A stretch of DNA of 64,000 nucleotides from Bacillus cereus (GCF_002584535.1 NZ_NUOT01000062.1:30788-94787); one strand, 5' to 3'; counted from the stretch's first letter, positions 47,985 through 57,546 are shown. The notes: generated from the letters alone by a model not told the origin. Numbers and translations: made by a program.

Positions 47985-48470
47985 AGTGTTTGTATACAAT
48001 AAGTTAAAATTCATTTTGTATTGTATTAACCAATATGTTAATAAATGGGATTTTTATGTTATGTATAAGGAATAAAATAAACTTTAACATACTAAGAGAA
48101 TGATTAAATGAACGATAAAAAAGCATGATTTATATCTTGGGGTAACAATTTTGAAGAGTATAACACGGTATTACGATATATTCATTCCTTAAAAATTCCT
48201 GATGGATATGAAATTGAAACAATAGCTATTGAAAATGCTGCTAGTCTTACCTCTGGATATAACTAGGCAATATAGGAAATATGTCACTCAGGTATAGGTT
48301 TTGTATGAAATAATTTAGTGGAATCAAAAAGATTACAGTAGGTTTATAATACACTAGGAAGATTGAGCATATATGGAATGAATTAATTCATAATTCTTCT
48401 TTTTAAACATATTATGTTTGGTGTCACACACCTTTATGAGAAAATGAAAAATTAAAAGGAGGTGTTTTAT
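47985..48470. other. Intergenic stretch with glycosyltransferase remnant
   Basis: Apart from the fragment at 48108-48274, no gene is seen. AAAGGAGGTG at its end serves the next gene. Confidence 0.4.
48108..48274 (+). pseudogene. N-terminal fragment of a GT2_5-type glycosyltransferase
   Basis: MNDKKA, stop, then FISWGNNFEEYNTVL and SLKIPDGYEIETIAIENAAS match the start of the intact protein at 49499 (MNDKKICFISCVCDSAEYS, LEIPKGYEIEIISIEGAQS). Two stops and truncation after about 55 codons. The leader TGATTAAATGAA is also shared with that gene. Confidence 0.85.
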
Positions 48471-49094
48471 ATGAATGATTTTATTCAAGAGTTTCATAAA
48501 CATTACTATGATAGCTTAGTATGGTTCAAAAACACCAAATGGTTAGGTGTTCCAATCCACAAATGTCCATTGGATTTATTTTTATATCAGGAAATAATTT
48601 ATCAGATTAAGCCTGATCTTATTATTGAATGCGGGACATATGATGGAGGAAGCGCGCTGTTTTTTTCATCAATGTTGGACTTAATTCAAAAGGGGCAAGT
48701 TCTCTCTATCGATATAGCACCTCAGCTTAATCTTCCTACTCACCCACGATTAACTTATTTACGAGCATCTTCGACATCCTCTGAAGCTATAGAAAAAGTA
48801 CAAAGCATGATTAATCCGGAAGATGTGGTCATGGTAATTTTGGATTCTGATCACAGCAAAAATCATGTGTTAAATGAATTGAAATTATATAGTAGAGTAG
48901 TTAATACAGGAAGCTATTTAGTTGTAGAAGATACGAACATAAATGGCCATCCTGTATTACCAAATTGGGGGCCAGGGCCAATGGAAGCAATAACAGAATT
49001 TTTAAAGGAAAATAATGAGTTCGTCATAGATGAAAGTAAACATAAGTTTTTTGTAACCTTTCATCCTAACGGTTTTTTATACAAAGTAAGATGA
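48471..49094 (+). CDS. CmcI-like SAM-dependent methyltransferase
   Basis: 207 residues from the ATG at 48471, eight bases after AAAGGAGGTG. Resembles the cephalosporin hydroxylase/rhamnosyl O-methyltransferase family: IIECGTYDGGSALFFSSML is the SAM-binding loop, ILDSDHSKNHVLNELKLYS the metal/catalytic segment, and YLVVEDTNINGHPV follows. In related proteins the product is an O-methylated sugar, often rhamnose, which fits the rhamnose operon 4 kb downstream. Substrate is inferred. Confidence 0.78.
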   Translation: MNDFIQEFHKHYYDSLVWFKNTKWLGVPIHKCPLDLFLYQEIIYQIKPDLIIECGTYDGGSALFFSSMLDLIQKGQVLSIDIAPQLNLPTHPRLTYLRASSTSSEAIEKVQSMINPEDVVMVILDSDHSKNHVLNELKLYSRVVNTGSYLVVEDTNINGHPVLPNWGPGPMEAITEFLKENNEFVIDESKHKFFVTFHPNGFLYKVR

Positions 49095-49498
49095 AATATA
49101 CATTAAAGAATATGTAACTTAATTAAAAATGTGGTGTATCTTATATGTAAAAACTATATTTTTTAGAAATAGATTAGGAGAGAATAATAAATAATCTTTT
49201 AGAATTATGTCTCTTTGGATATAAAAGAGGAATGTGTAAATAAAATGATAATAGTTAAGTTGTCTAATCCTCCTTTTTTTTATTAACAAAAAAAGAGGTA
49301 TTACGTAAACTGAAGTTAGGCTTTTTTCAAGAGAGAAGCTAGAGATTGAAATTTAGTTAGTATTGTAGGTTGTAGGGTTAAAGTCTGTGAATATTCTATA
49401 ATTTATTTTGTATTTCATTACCAAATGTATGGATTTATAAATTTCATGTTTAATGTTCAAAGGGTAAAATAAATTTGACTTGTTAAGGTGATGATTAA
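49095..49498. other. Intergenic region, nothing recognised
   Basis: AT-rich, about 400 bases, no gene or clear hairpin. Confidence 0.4.
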
Positions 49499-50830
49499 AT
49501 GAATGATAAGAAAATATGTTTCATATCCTGTGTTTGTGATTCTGCTGAATACAGTATAGCTTTAAGTCATCTTCAACAATTAGAAATACCTAAAGGCTAT
49601 GAAATAGAAATTATTTCGATTGAAGGGGCCCAGAGTATGACTTCTGGCTATAACCAAGGAATGAAAAAAAGTGATGCTAAATATAAAGTATATTTACATC
49701 AAGACGTTTTAATTATTAATAAAAAATTTATATTTGATATACTTGAACTGTTTAAGAAAAATGCTAAATTAGGAATGATTGGAGTAATTGGTTCAAAAAC
49801 AGTACCAAAAGGAGTATGGTGGGAAAGTAATCAACCTTATGGAGTGGTCTATCATACTCCAGCAGGAAAAGGACAATTGTCTTTAACCGGAAGGTATAAT
49901 GTAGAAAATGAGTATGAAAAGGTAAAAGCCATTGATGGATTAATCATGGCTACGCAATATGATCTTTCTTGGAGAGAAGATTTATTTCAAGGATGGCATT
50001 TCTATGATATATCTCAATGTTTTGAATTCATTAATCATGGTTATGATATAGGAGTCCCTAAGCAAGATGCACCGTGGTGCATACATGATTGCGGTATTAT
50101 CAGTTATGAGGGATTTGAAAAAGAAAGACAAATATTTCTTGAAAATTATCCAGACTTAATACATCATGAATGGAAAAAAAATAATAATGTTTTAAGTGAA
50201 ATAAATAATTATAATCCTACTGTGATAAGCATGTCAGCATGGGCTGGACATCTAAATTTTGGATATGATTTAGTAAGATTTATGAAGCCTAAAAAAATTG
50301 TTGAATTAGGTACACACTATGGAGCCTCGTTTTATAGTTTCTGTCAGGCTGTGAAAGACGGGGATTTATCAACTAAATGTTTTGCAGTTGACACTTGGAA
50401 AGGTGATCAACATTGTGGTTCTTATGGAGAAGATGTTTATCAAACTGTTAAAGGAGTGGTCAATAAATTCTATCCTAATATAGCGACTTTAGTTCGGAAT
50501 ACATTTGATGAGGCTTTAGAGATGTTTCAAGATGGAACAGTTGATATTCTTCATATTGATGGGTGTCATTCTTATGAAGCAGTTTCACATGATTTTCAAA
50601 CGTGGTTACCTAAAGTAGCGGATGAGGGGATTGTTTTATTTCATGATATTACTGTGATGGATAAGGGATTTGGTGTTTATAAATTGTGGAATACTTTAAA
50701 GAATCAATATCCTTCTATTGAATTTAGGCATTCATTTGGATTAGGGGTTCTTTTTCCAAAGGGACATAGTGAAATTTTTAAAACTGTCTTAGAGAACAAA
50801 GAAATATTACAGCGAAATTATGAAATGTAA
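49499..50830 (+). CDS. Glycosyltransferase-methyltransferase fusion
   Basis: 443 residues. Residues 1-230 are a GT2-like domain of the Glyco_tranf_2_5 kind (SMTSGYNQGMKKSDAKYKVY, LHQDVLI where DxD is expected, GMIGVIGSKTVPKGVWWES, REDLFQGWHFYDISQCFEF). Residues about 245-443 are a class I methyltransferase (KIVELGTHYGASFYSFCQAV, VDILHIDGCHSYEAV, LFHDITVMDKGFGV). So one protein likely adds a sugar and methylates it or a neighbour. The N-domain is shared with the gene at 51400 and the fragment at 48108. Ribosome site AAGGTGAT. Confidence 0.82.
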   Translation: MNDKKICFISCVCDSAEYSIALSHLQQLEIPKGYEIEIISIEGAQSMTSGYNQGMKKSDAKYKVYLHQDVLIINKKFIFDILELFKKNAKLGMIGVIGSKTVPKGVWWESNQPYGVVYHTPAGKGQLSLTGRYNVENEYEKVKAIDGLIMATQYDLSWREDLFQGWHFYDISQCFEFINHGYDIGVPKQDAPWCIHDCGIISYEGFEKERQIFLENYPDLIHHEWKKNNNVLSEINNYNPTVISMSAWAGHLNFGYDLVRFMKPKKIVELGTHYGASFYSFCQAVKDGDLSTKCFAVDTWKGDQHCGSYGEDVYQTVKGVVNKFYPNIATLVRNTFDEALEMFQDGTVDILHIDGCHSYEAVSHDFQTWLPKVADEGIVLFHDITVMDKGFGVYKLWNTLKNQYPSIEFRHSFGLGVLFPKGHSEIFKTVLENKEILQRNYEM

Positions 50831-50849
50831 AATAGAATTTAATTACTGT

Positions 50850-50882
50850 GGCTTTCTCATAACTGATGAGAAAGCCCTTTCT
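50850..50882 (+). terminator. Terminator after the GT-methyltransferase gene
   Basis: Perfect 11-base stem GGCTTTCTCAT / ATGAGAAAGCC, five-base loop, CTTTCTT tail. Confidence 0.85.
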
Positions 50883-51399
50883 TATGAAGGGGCTTCAAAA
50901 ATTTAGTGAATGGTTATTTTTTACACAATAGGGTGATGAAAAAACTTTCTTTATTTTCCGTTTTCAACTATATCGCTTGTACGAAAGACATATATATGTA
51001 GGTAGTAAATATAATGTGTAAGGAAAATAAAAGATATGAGTTGTTTAAAGGCATTTGGAGATTCATATGATTATTCTGAAGTAGGATAAGTTAGAGCGTA
51101 AAAAGCAGTGTGTAGCGAGTATTTTTCTTTACATAAAAGACGAAATTAAATAATTGTTTATCAAATGCAGCTAAATGATGGTTAGAACAGCAGGCGGATC
51201 TAATTTTGCCGTAATCAAGGTTTTGAAACGGTTGAGGAAAATAAAATATTACCTCTAAATAATAATGGAGCTGTTACACTCTGTTTGCTTTTAAAATTAC
51301 ATGCAACCTTAAACAGTAATAAAGGTACTGGGACTGTTGCTTCATTTACAAATTATATTTTCAACTAGTTCTTAAACTACAAATTTAAGGAGGTTGAAT
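50883..51399. other. Intergenic, possibly decayed coding DNA
   Basis: About 500 bases. One frame near 51235-51368 looks protein-like (ENKILPLNNNGAVTLCLLLK) but has no start or known family. Otherwise nothing. Confidence 0.35.
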
Positions 51400-52074
51400 T
51401 TGGAAATGGCTGAAAATACATTTTTATTTGTTACTTGTGTAAATGATGACCATTTATATGAAAAATGTAAGCGGCATATAAAATTTTTGTATGTTCCAGA
51501 AACGTATACTATAGAATTCTTAGCGGTTCGTAATTCTCAAAGTATGACACAAGGATACAATGAAGCGATGCTACATGATGCCAAGTATAAAATTTATCTA
51601 CATCAAGATACATTCATTATTTCCCCCTATTTTTTATTTAACGTATTATCTTTATTTCAAAATGATTCTTCGTTGGGAATGCTTGGAATGATTGGATGTA
51701 AAAACATCCCTAAGAGTGGGATATGGTGGGAGGGAACGGAGATGGTTGGGAAAGTTATTGAGGAGAGAAGAGGAGCTTTTCGCACTCTTACGTTTGATCA
51801 GCACGAGCATCGTTTACCTTATGTGCCCGTGCAAGCGATAGATGGTTTGTTAATGGTTACACAATATGATTTACCTTGGCGGGAAGATCTGTTTACGGGC
51901 TACCACTTTTATGATATTTCGCAGTGTTTAGAGTTTCTTAAGAAAGGATATAAAGTAGGGGTAGCAAGTCAATTAGAATCATGGTGTATACATTATTGCG
52001 GGGATGACTTTGATGCGCTTTCATATGAAGCGTATAGAAAGGTATTTATACAAGAATATATGCCCTTTTTATAA
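51400..52074 (+). CDS. Glycosyltransferase of the GT2_5 type
   Basis: About 224 residues. Homologous to the N-terminal domain of the fusion at 49499: FLFVTCVNDDHLYEKCKRHI, SMTQGYNEAMLHDAKYKIYL, HQDTFIISP, GMIGCKNIPKSGIWWEG, REDLFTGYHFYDISQCLEF. The methyltransferase part is absent. The start is either TTG 51400, six bases after AAGGAGG, or ATG 51406. It is the last gene before the rhamnose operon. Confidence 0.8.
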   Translation: MEMAENTFLFVTCVNDDHLYEKCKRHIKFLYVPETYTIEFLAVRNSQSMTQGYNEAMLHDAKYKIYLHQDTFIISPYFLFNVLSLFQNDSSLGMLGMIGCKNIPKSGIWWEGTEMVGKVIEERRGAFRTLTFDQHEHRLPYVPVQAIDGLLMVTQYDLPWREDLFTGYHFYDISQCLEFLKKGYKVGVASQLESWCIHYCGDDFDALSYEAYRKVFIQEYMPFL

Positions 52075-52338
52075 AACCATAGATAGTAAAGTGAGAGATT
52101 AAATGTGCCAATATTTTTAGATGATAGAACAGAAGAGCGTATAAACGGTTTAGTATTTCTTTAATGGAAGATAAGCCCCTTTACAAGCAAGGAATGAGAT
52201 AAAGAGGAATATAGAAAAGCAGTATGCACATATATAGGGTATGCAGAGAGTTTGTAGGATCCAACTGATAATGTATGGAGATTGAAAGTTGTAGTGTATG
52301 AACCAAAAATAAAAATGTTTTGAAGGGGGAGGGATAAA

Positions 52339-53088
52339 ATGAAAGGGATTATCCTTGCCGGTGGAACTGGATCTCGATTGTACCCGATTACAAAGGTCAC
52401 AAATAAACATTTGCTGCCCGTCGGTCGTTATCCAATGATTTATCACTCTGTATATAAGCTTCGGGAATGTGGCATTACAGATATTATTGTCATTACCGGG
52501 AAAGAACATATGGGTGATGTAGTCAGTTTTCTTGGTAGTGGAGCCGATTTTGGGGTGTCCTTCACATATCGCGTACAAGAGAAAGCTGGAGGAATTGCTG
52601 AAGCGCTTGGATTATGTGAGACGTTTGTGGGGAATGAGAAGATGATTGTCGTTTTAGGTGATAATGTTTTTTCTGACAGCTTGAAACCGTATGTAGAAAA
52701 TTACAGAAAGCAAGGGGCAGGAGCAAGAATTCTTTTAAAAGAAGTAGCTGACCCGCAGCGTTTTGGGGTCCCTCATATTCAAGGTGGTAAGATTGTATGC
52801 ATTGAAGAAAAACCAGCTTCTCCAAAAAGTAACTATGCTGTAATCGGGATTTATATGTATGATAGCAGTGTGTTTTCCATGATTAGTCAGTTGAAACCTT
52901 CTCAACGAGGAGAGTTAGAGGTAACCGATATTAATAATGAATATTTAGCAAGAGGTGTGCTAACCTACGATACACTACAGGGGTGGTGGACGGATGCCGG
53001 GACGCACCCTTCACTGCATAAAGCGAATACATTAGCGCAACATGTAGATTTTGGTGATGAGTTTAATGGAGGGGGAGGGAAGAGTTGA
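52339..53088 (+). CDS. rfbA: Glucose-1-phosphate thymidylyltransferase
   Basis: 249 residues. ILAGGTGSRLYPITKVTNKH is the nucleotide-binding loop with catalytic Arg/Lys, and VLGDNVFSD holds the metal-binding Asp. It makes dTDP-glucose from glucose-1-phosphate and dTTP, the first step to dTDP-L-rhamnose. It is the short form (about 245 residues, Bacillus/SpsI-like), not the 290-residue enterobacterial form. GGGGGAGGG ribosome site. Its stop overlaps the rfbC start. Its first 46 codons recur at 41134. Confidence 0.95.
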   Translation: MKGIILAGGTGSRLYPITKVTNKHLLPVGRYPMIYHSVYKLRECGITDIIVITGKEHMGDVVSFLGSGADFGVSFTYRVQEKAGGIAEALGLCETFVGNEKMIVVLGDNVFSDSLKPYVENYRKQGAGARILLKEVADPQRFGVPHIQGGKIVCIEEKPASPKSNYAVIGIYMYDSSVFSMISQLKPSQRGELEVTDINNEYLARGVLTYDTLQGWWTDAGTHPSLHKANTLAQHVDFGDEFNGGGGKS

Positions 53089-53651
53089 AGACGATTTCTG
53101 CATCTCTTTCTGATGTTAAGTTAATTGAGCCAAGTGTGTTTCATGATGCGCGCGGGTATTTTAAAGAAAGCTATAATGAAAAGGTACTGCAGCAATTCGG
53201 CATCCATCACAAATTTGTACAGGATAATACATCGTATTCAAAGGAAGCAGGTGTGATAAGAGGGCTGCATTTTCAGCTGGAGCCAAGAGCACAAACAAAG
53301 CTCGTGCAGGTCATACAAGGTGCGATTTTTGATGTGATTGTGGATTTGAGGAAGGGATCTCCAACCTATAGGAAATGGCAAGCATTTTTGTTAACAGGTG
53401 ATAATCATCGACTGTTACTTGTACCAAAAGGATTTGCACATGGCTTTTGTACACTTGTTCCTCACACAATTGTCCATTATAAAGTAGATGAATTTTACGA
53501 CGCGTCATGTGATAGTGGAATCGCATGGAATGATGAAGAATTTGCTATTTCATGGCCCGTAAGTAACCCGGTTTTATCAGAGAAAGATGGCATGTTGCCT
53601 AAGTTCAACGAAACCACTCATTACTTTCAATTTAAGGAGATATCGACATGA
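53085..53651 (+). CDS. rfbC: dTDP-4-dehydrorhamnose 3,5-epimerase
   Basis: 188 residues from a TTG overlapping the rfbA stop (TTGA); GGAGGGAAG lies just before. Cupin-type epimerase: FHDARGYFKESYNE, VIRGLHFQLEPRAQTKLVQV with the catalytic His, and LLVPKGFAHGFCTL with the second His/Asp environment. It epimerises dTDP-4-keto-6-deoxyglucose at C3 and C5. Overlaps rfbB by 4 bases. Confidence 0.95.
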   Translation: MKTISASLSDVKLIEPSVFHDARGYFKESYNEKVLQQFGIHHKFVQDNTSYSKEAGVIRGLHFQLEPRAQTKLVQVIQGAIFDVIVDLRKGSPTYRKWQAFLLTGDNHRLLLVPKGFAHGFCTLVPHTIVHYKVDEFYDASCDSGIAWNDEEFAISWPVSNPVLSEKDGMLPKFNETTHYFQFKEIST

Positions 53652-54619
53652 ATGTACTAGTCACAGGAGGAGCAGGATTTATCGGTAGTAACTTTGTCCG
53701 TTATTTTCTCAAGAAGTATCCTGGTTCCCGTGTTATTAATTATGATTTGTTAACATACGCTGGCAATTTATCTAGTATCAAGGATATAGAGTCTCTTAGT
53801 AATTATATCTTTATACAAGGAGATATAAGAGATGCTGAGAAAATTCAAGCTGTAATGCAAGATTACAAAATTGATAGTATTGTGCACTTTGCAGCGGAAT
53901 CGCATGTAGACAGAAGTATACAAGGTCCTATGGAATTTTATACGACAAACATAGTAGGAACAGCTGTATTATTAGAAGCTGCTAAAGCTTTCGGTGTTCA
54001 GCGATTTCTTCACATTTCAACAGATGAAGTGTACGGATCTCTAGGAGAAATGGGTCATTTTACGGAAGAGACTCCTATCTCACCAAATAGCCCTTATTCT
54101 TCTAGTAAAGCCAGTTCGGATTTAATCGCTCTTTCTTATTTCGAAACGTACAAACTTCCTGTAATTGTTACACGCTGTTCTAACAATTATGGTCCATATC
54201 AATATCCAGAGAAACTCATTCCGCTTATGATTACAAATGCAATGGAAGATAAGAAACTTCCTGTATACGGGACGGGACAAAACGTGCGGGATTGGCTTCA
54301 TGTATTCGATCATTGCACAGCAATTGATTTAGTTCTGCATAATGGAAGAGACGGAGAAATATATAATGTTGGAGGCAATAATGAAAAGAGAAACATAGAG
54401 ATTGTGGAAATGATTTTAGAGAAGCTAGGAAAATCAAAGCGTATGATATCATTCGTTCCAGACCGCCTTGCTCATGATTGGCGATACGCGATTGATTCGT
54501 CTAAGTTACAGAGAGAGTTGGGATGGAAACCGGTATACTCATTTACAAAAGGTTTGGAGGACACAATAGAATGGTATATGAAGAATGAACAATGGTGGAA
54601 GCCGTTGAAGAGTAGGTGA
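53648..54619 (+). CDS. rfbB: dTDP-glucose 4,6-dehydratase
   Basis: 323 residues. NAD site VTGGAGFIGSNFVRYFL, substrate block HFAAESHVDRSI, catalytic HISTDEVYGSLGEMG with Asp-Glu, and YSSSKASSD with the Tyr-x3-Lys pair. It converts dTDP-glucose to the 4-keto-6-deoxy sugar. In the operon order A-C-B-D seen in the B. cereus group. Confidence 0.95.
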   Translation: MNVLVTGGAGFIGSNFVRYFLKKYPGSRVINYDLLTYAGNLSSIKDIESLSNYIFIQGDIRDAEKIQAVMQDYKIDSIVHFAAESHVDRSIQGPMEFYTTNIVGTAVLLEAAKAFGVQRFLHISTDEVYGSLGEMGHFTEETPISPNSPYSSSKASSDLIALSYFETYKLPVIVTRCSNNYGPYQYPEKLIPLMITNAMEDKKLPVYGTGQNVRDWLHVFDHCTAIDLVLHNGRDGEIYNVGGNNEKRNIEIVEMILEKLGKSKRMISFVPDRLAHDWRYAIDSSKLQRELGWKPVYSFTKGLEDTIEWYMKNEQWWKPLKSR

Positions 54620-54625
54620 GATAAA

Positions 54626-55468
54626 GTGAAAGTACTCGTTACAGGAGCAGGAGGCCAGCTTGGTAAAGAATTTGTTGCGTATTTTGCAGAAAAGGAATGT
54701 ACATTGTATCATTTCACAAGGAAAGAATTAGATGTTACAGACGCTACGTCACTTATTCCTATCATGAAAAGCCTAAAACCAGACCTCGTCCTTCACTGTG
54801 CTGCGTATACAAAAGTAGATGCTGCTGAAGAAAATTGGAAAGAAGCATATGCTGTAAATGCATTGGGGGCAAGAAACGTAGCAGTAGCTTCGGAAGAAAT
54901 AGGAGCGAAACTGGTTTATTTTAGTACGGATTATGTATTTGATGGAATGCAAACGCGTGATTATCACGAATTTGATCAAACAAACCCTCTTAATGTATAT
55001 GGCGCTTCTAAGCTAGCGGGGGAAGAAGCAGTAAAAAACTTTCACAGTCGGTACTTTATTATGAGAACATCATGGCTGTATGGCGGGGAAGGTCCAAATT
55101 TTGTGCGGACGATGCAGACGTTGGCTCAGACAAAAAAGGAGCTACGCGTTGTGTATGATCAAATTGGGAGTCCTACTTATACAAAAGATCTAGTATGTAA
55201 AACCAGAGAGATTATACAAACAAATCAGTATGGAACCTACCACATGTCAAATCGGGGAGAATGTTCTTGGTTTGAGTTTGCTACTCGTATTTTTCAGGAA
55301 ATGGGAGCGGATGTTAAAGTCATCCCTGTAAAAACTGAAGAATATGGAGTGAAAGCAGAAAGACCACGCTATTCAGTTTTACAGCATCTGTACCTAGAAT
55401 TGAATGGTTTTGCTCCTATGAGGCAATGGGAGGAAGCGCTAAGAGAATATATAATAGAGATTTCATAA
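54626..55468 (+). CDS. rfbD: dTDP-4-dehydrorhamnose reductase
   Basis: 280 residues from a GTG with AGGTGAGAT upstream. VTGAGGQLGKEFV is the cofactor site, FSTDYVFDG the substrate segment, and YGASKLAGEEA the Tyr-x3-Lys pair. It reduces the 4-keto sugar with NADPH to dTDP-L-rhamnose. Last gene of the operon; two hairpins follow before the convergent collagen-like gene. Confidence 0.95.
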   Translation: MKVLVTGAGGQLGKEFVAYFAEKECTLYHFTRKELDVTDATSLIPIMKSLKPDLVLHCAAYTKVDAAEENWKEAYAVNALGARNVAVASEEIGAKLVYFSTDYVFDGMQTRDYHEFDQTNPLNVYGASKLAGEEAVKNFHSRYFIMRTSWLYGGEGPNFVRTMQTLAQTKKELRVVYDQIGSPTYTKDLVCKTREIIQTNQYGTYHMSNRGECSWFEFATRIFQEMGADVKVIPVKTEEYGVKAERPRYSVLQHLYLELNGFAPMRQWEEALREYIIEIS

Positions 55469-55498
55469 TGACAGATGAAAAAGTATTCAAACACGAAA

Positions 55499-55559
55499 CA
55501 GGCTGTGGAAAAGACTTTCTCCACAGCCTGTAAATGGCAGCTCCACTAGGGAGCTGCCA
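55499..55559. terminator. Two adjacent hairpins between rfbD and the collagen-like gene
   Basis: ACAGGCTGTGGA / TCCACAGCCTGT and, just after, GGCAGCTCC / GGAGCTGCC. Neither has a strong T tract, but both separate convergent genes. Confidence 0.7.
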
Positions 55560-55570
55560 CTTCGTCAAAA

Positions 55571-56356
55571 TTAGAAATTCTGCGTACATGAATCACAAGG
55601 TCCGCCGGTAGGTTGGAATACGATATTGTCAACAAAGGCCGATCCTCCTGGTGAGGCTGGTGTAGCAGCGTTTTGGAAAGTGATGCAAGCAGTGTCTACA
55701 ACAGGAATGCCAGTAGGCACACATATAACAAGAGTGAAATGCTGGAAGCCAGATTGAGGTGCAGGTGAAGATGGTACAATGTGTGGGATATCATCTGCAA
55801 TAATTTCTGCAATAGTAGGAGGACAATCCTGACCAAGGGCTGGGAAAGATACAGAAGCTACGAGTATGCCACCATCCCTTATATCTGCGGCAAAGGAAAG
55901 CGTATAGCAACACCCTGGGTTAACAGGGACCGTCTGGCTAATAAATGCGCCTGGTTGAATCTGCACGGCTTGGATACGGAGTAATGGCTCAGTGGCTGGA
56001 GTGCCACCGGTTGGTGAAAGCAAAATGCCGCTGTGAGCGTCTGGCTGACCGACTACAAGGGCACCTGTCGGTGATTGAGTCCAACCTGGAACCGGATCTA
56101 GTCCCCCAGTCGGTGCATCATCAAATCCAGGATTGTCGAGCAGGTTGTTACATGGACAACATCCTTGTCCAGTCGGCCCAGTCGGCCCAGTCGGCCCCGT
56201 AGGTCCGGTTGGCCCAGTATTACCTGTTCCAGCTTGCCCGGTCGGCCCAGTCGGCCCAGTCGGCCCAGTCGGTCCAGCAGGCCCAGTCGGCCCAGGTTGA
56301 GGTAAAGGGAATAAACAATTTAGTGGTATGCAGTTATGTTCATGAAACCTATCCAA
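55571..56356 (-). CDS. Collagen-like exosporium protein with Cys-containing C-terminal domain
   Basis: 261 residues from a TTG preceded by AGGAGGAATTAA. The leader [18 protein letters not shown] is followed by about 14 GPT-type triplets (to residue about 67), so the middle forms a collagen triple helix; Thr in GPT is a usual glycosylation site in BclA-type proteins. The C-terminal domain ([58 protein letters not shown]) is a beta-sandwich-like module unlike BclA's TNF-like domain. Expected on the exosporium surface. Confidence 0.82.
   Translation of the reverse strand: MDRFHEHNCIPLNCLFPLPQPGPTGPAGPTGPTGPTGPTGQAGTGNTGPTGPTGPTGPTGPTGQGCCPCNNLLDNPGFDDAPTGGLDPVPGWTQSPTGALVVGQPDAHSGILLSPTGGTPATEPLLRIQAVQIQPGAFISQTVPVNPGCCYTLSFAADIRDGGILVASVSFPALGQDCPPTIAEIIADDIPHIVPSSPAPQSGFQHFTLVICVPTGIPVVDTACITFQNAATPASPGGSAFVDNIVFQPTGGPCDSCTQNF
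56161..56292 (-). repeat. GPT collagen triplet repeat (first gene)
   Basis: Nine-base units GGCCCAGTC or GGTCCAGTC in tandem, coding Gly-Pro-Thr on the minus strand. Such arrays vary in length between strains by recombination or slippage. Confidence 0.85.
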
Positions 56357-56410
56357 ATTAATTCCTCCTAATCTTTTGTATGAAATTTAATAAATAGAGA
56401 AACATCTATA

Positions 56411-56438
56411 CATTGTATGAATGATAAAAAATAATGGT
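56411..56438 (-). promoter_or_regulatory. Sigma-K-like promoter of the first collagen-like gene
   Basis: Minus strand AC, 17 bases, CATACAATG. The flanking bases are closely similar to those of the promoter at 57547-57574. Confidence 0.6.
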
Positions 56439-56572
56439 ACTGGGCACTCCACGAAATAGGAGCGCTTTTTTTAGCGCATCTTAACTCAAAGTAATTTAGG
56501 AATCTTGGGATCTTTGTAGCCTCTTGCTTGTTCTAATCATAGCCACAGACAGCGATAAGAAAACAGATAAAG

Positions 56573-56610
56573 AAAAAAGCAAGAATCCGATTGAATATCG
56601 AATTCTTGCT
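56573..56610 (-). terminator. Terminator of the second collagen-like gene
   Basis: On the minus strand AGCAAGAAT, loop region with ATCG pairing, ATTCTTGCT inverse, followed by six T. Confidence 0.85.
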
Positions 56611-56726
56611 ACTTAAACCGATATTCTCTTTTAGTGTTCATTCAAATATATTAGTTCAGCTTTTATGTGATGAAAATATATCTTTTTCGTAAAGCAATCT
56701 AGTAATATTGTCTGGTGATAATTTAG

Positions 56727-57491
56727 TTATTCGAATGTGATACCTGCACTTGCAAATCCAATGATAGTGGCAACGAGAATGCCAGTGCCAAGTATGTGTG
56801 TAGAGATAACTAGTAATATTTTATCTTGTGCAGCTACGTTGATATTTTGAGGAATAATCCCACTTGCAGAATCACCAGCATCTATTCCATTGAAGGCTGG
56901 ATTTAATAGTAAAGGAGTGCCTATTGGTGTAAAGGTATCACTAGAGCCAGGTGAAGAATATAATTGCATCTGAATTTGTACGGGGAATCCTGTTCCTACG
57001 CCTACATCTACTGTAGCATTAAAGTAACCTGCTAATGATGTGATTCTTCCAGCACGAGGTGCAACAAATGCGAAATCCAAGAGATCAGGATCATTTAGAG
57101 TTATGTCCCCCGCAAGAACATCAACACCAACACCAAAGAAGCTATTTCCAAATCCAAGGACAGCGCCAGTACTAGCTTGAATGATCCCTGCAAGAGAAGT
57201 GTTAACTAACGCAACTGGCAAACCAGATGCATATGGAACTATAGCACCACCACCACCAGTCGGCCCAGTCGGTCCAGTCGGTCCAGTCGGTCCAGTCGGC
57301 CCAGTCGGTCCAGTATTACCACCTGTTCCAGTCGGCCCAGTCGGCCCAGTCGGTCCAGTCGGTCCAGTCGGTCCAGTATTACCACCTGTTCCAGCAGGTC
57401 CAGTCGGCCCAGTCGGCCCAGTCGGTCCGGGTTCAGGTAAGGGAAATAAACAATTAAGTGGTATGCAATTATGTTTATTAAACCTATCCAA
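56727..57491 (-). CDS. Collagen-like exosporium protein with BclB-like C-terminal domain
   Basis: 254 residues from a TTG with AGGAGGAATTAA, the same start context as its neighbour; an upstream in-frame codon has no ribosome site. Leader [18 protein letters not shown], then GPT triplets to about residue 82 with two GTGGN interruptions. The C-terminal domain ([68 protein letters not shown]) matches the BclB-type module. Role: hair-like nap filament or surface component of the exosporium. The canonical exosporium targeting motif (LIGPTLPPIPP) is absent. Confidence 0.85.
   Translation of the reverse strand: MDRFNKHNCIPLNCLFPLPEPGPTGPTGPTGPAGTGGNTGPTGPTGPTGPTGPTGTGGNTGPTGPTGPTGPTGPTGPTGGGGAIVPYASGLPVALVNTSLAGIIQASTGAVLGFGNSFFGVGVDVLAGDITLNDPDLLDFAFVAPRAGRITSLAGYFNATVDVGVGTGFPVQIQMQLYSSPGSSDTFTPIGTPLLLNPAFNGIDAGDSASGIIPQNINVAAQDKILLVISTHILGTGILVATIIGFASAGITFE
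57255..57432 (-). repeat. GPT collagen triplet repeat (second gene)
   Basis: Nine-base units as in the first gene, with two nearly identical interruptions (GGTGGTAATACTGGA on the minus strand), suggesting an internal duplication of a block of about 60 bases. Confidence 0.85.
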
Positions 57492-57546
57492 ATTAATTCC
57501 TCCTAATCTTTTTGATAAAAATAATTCAAAATGTCTAACTTGTATA

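Larger units (their letters stand above)
56357..56726. other. Region between the two collagen-like genes
   Basis: Holds the sigma-K-like promoter of the first gene (56411-56438) and the terminator of the second (56573-56610); otherwise nothing. Confidence 0.5.

Noticed and set aside
50883-51399. Protein-like stretch considered as a gene before the GT2_5 gene
   Set aside because: No start codon with ribosome site and no recognised family.
55781-56202. Plus-strand frames opposite the first collagen-like gene
   Set aside because: Shadows of the real minus-strand gene without ribosome sites.
56161-57432. Regular short repeats that might suggest a CRISPR array
   Set aside because: Nine-base tandem units inside coding frames giving Gly-Pro-Thr; there are no spacers.
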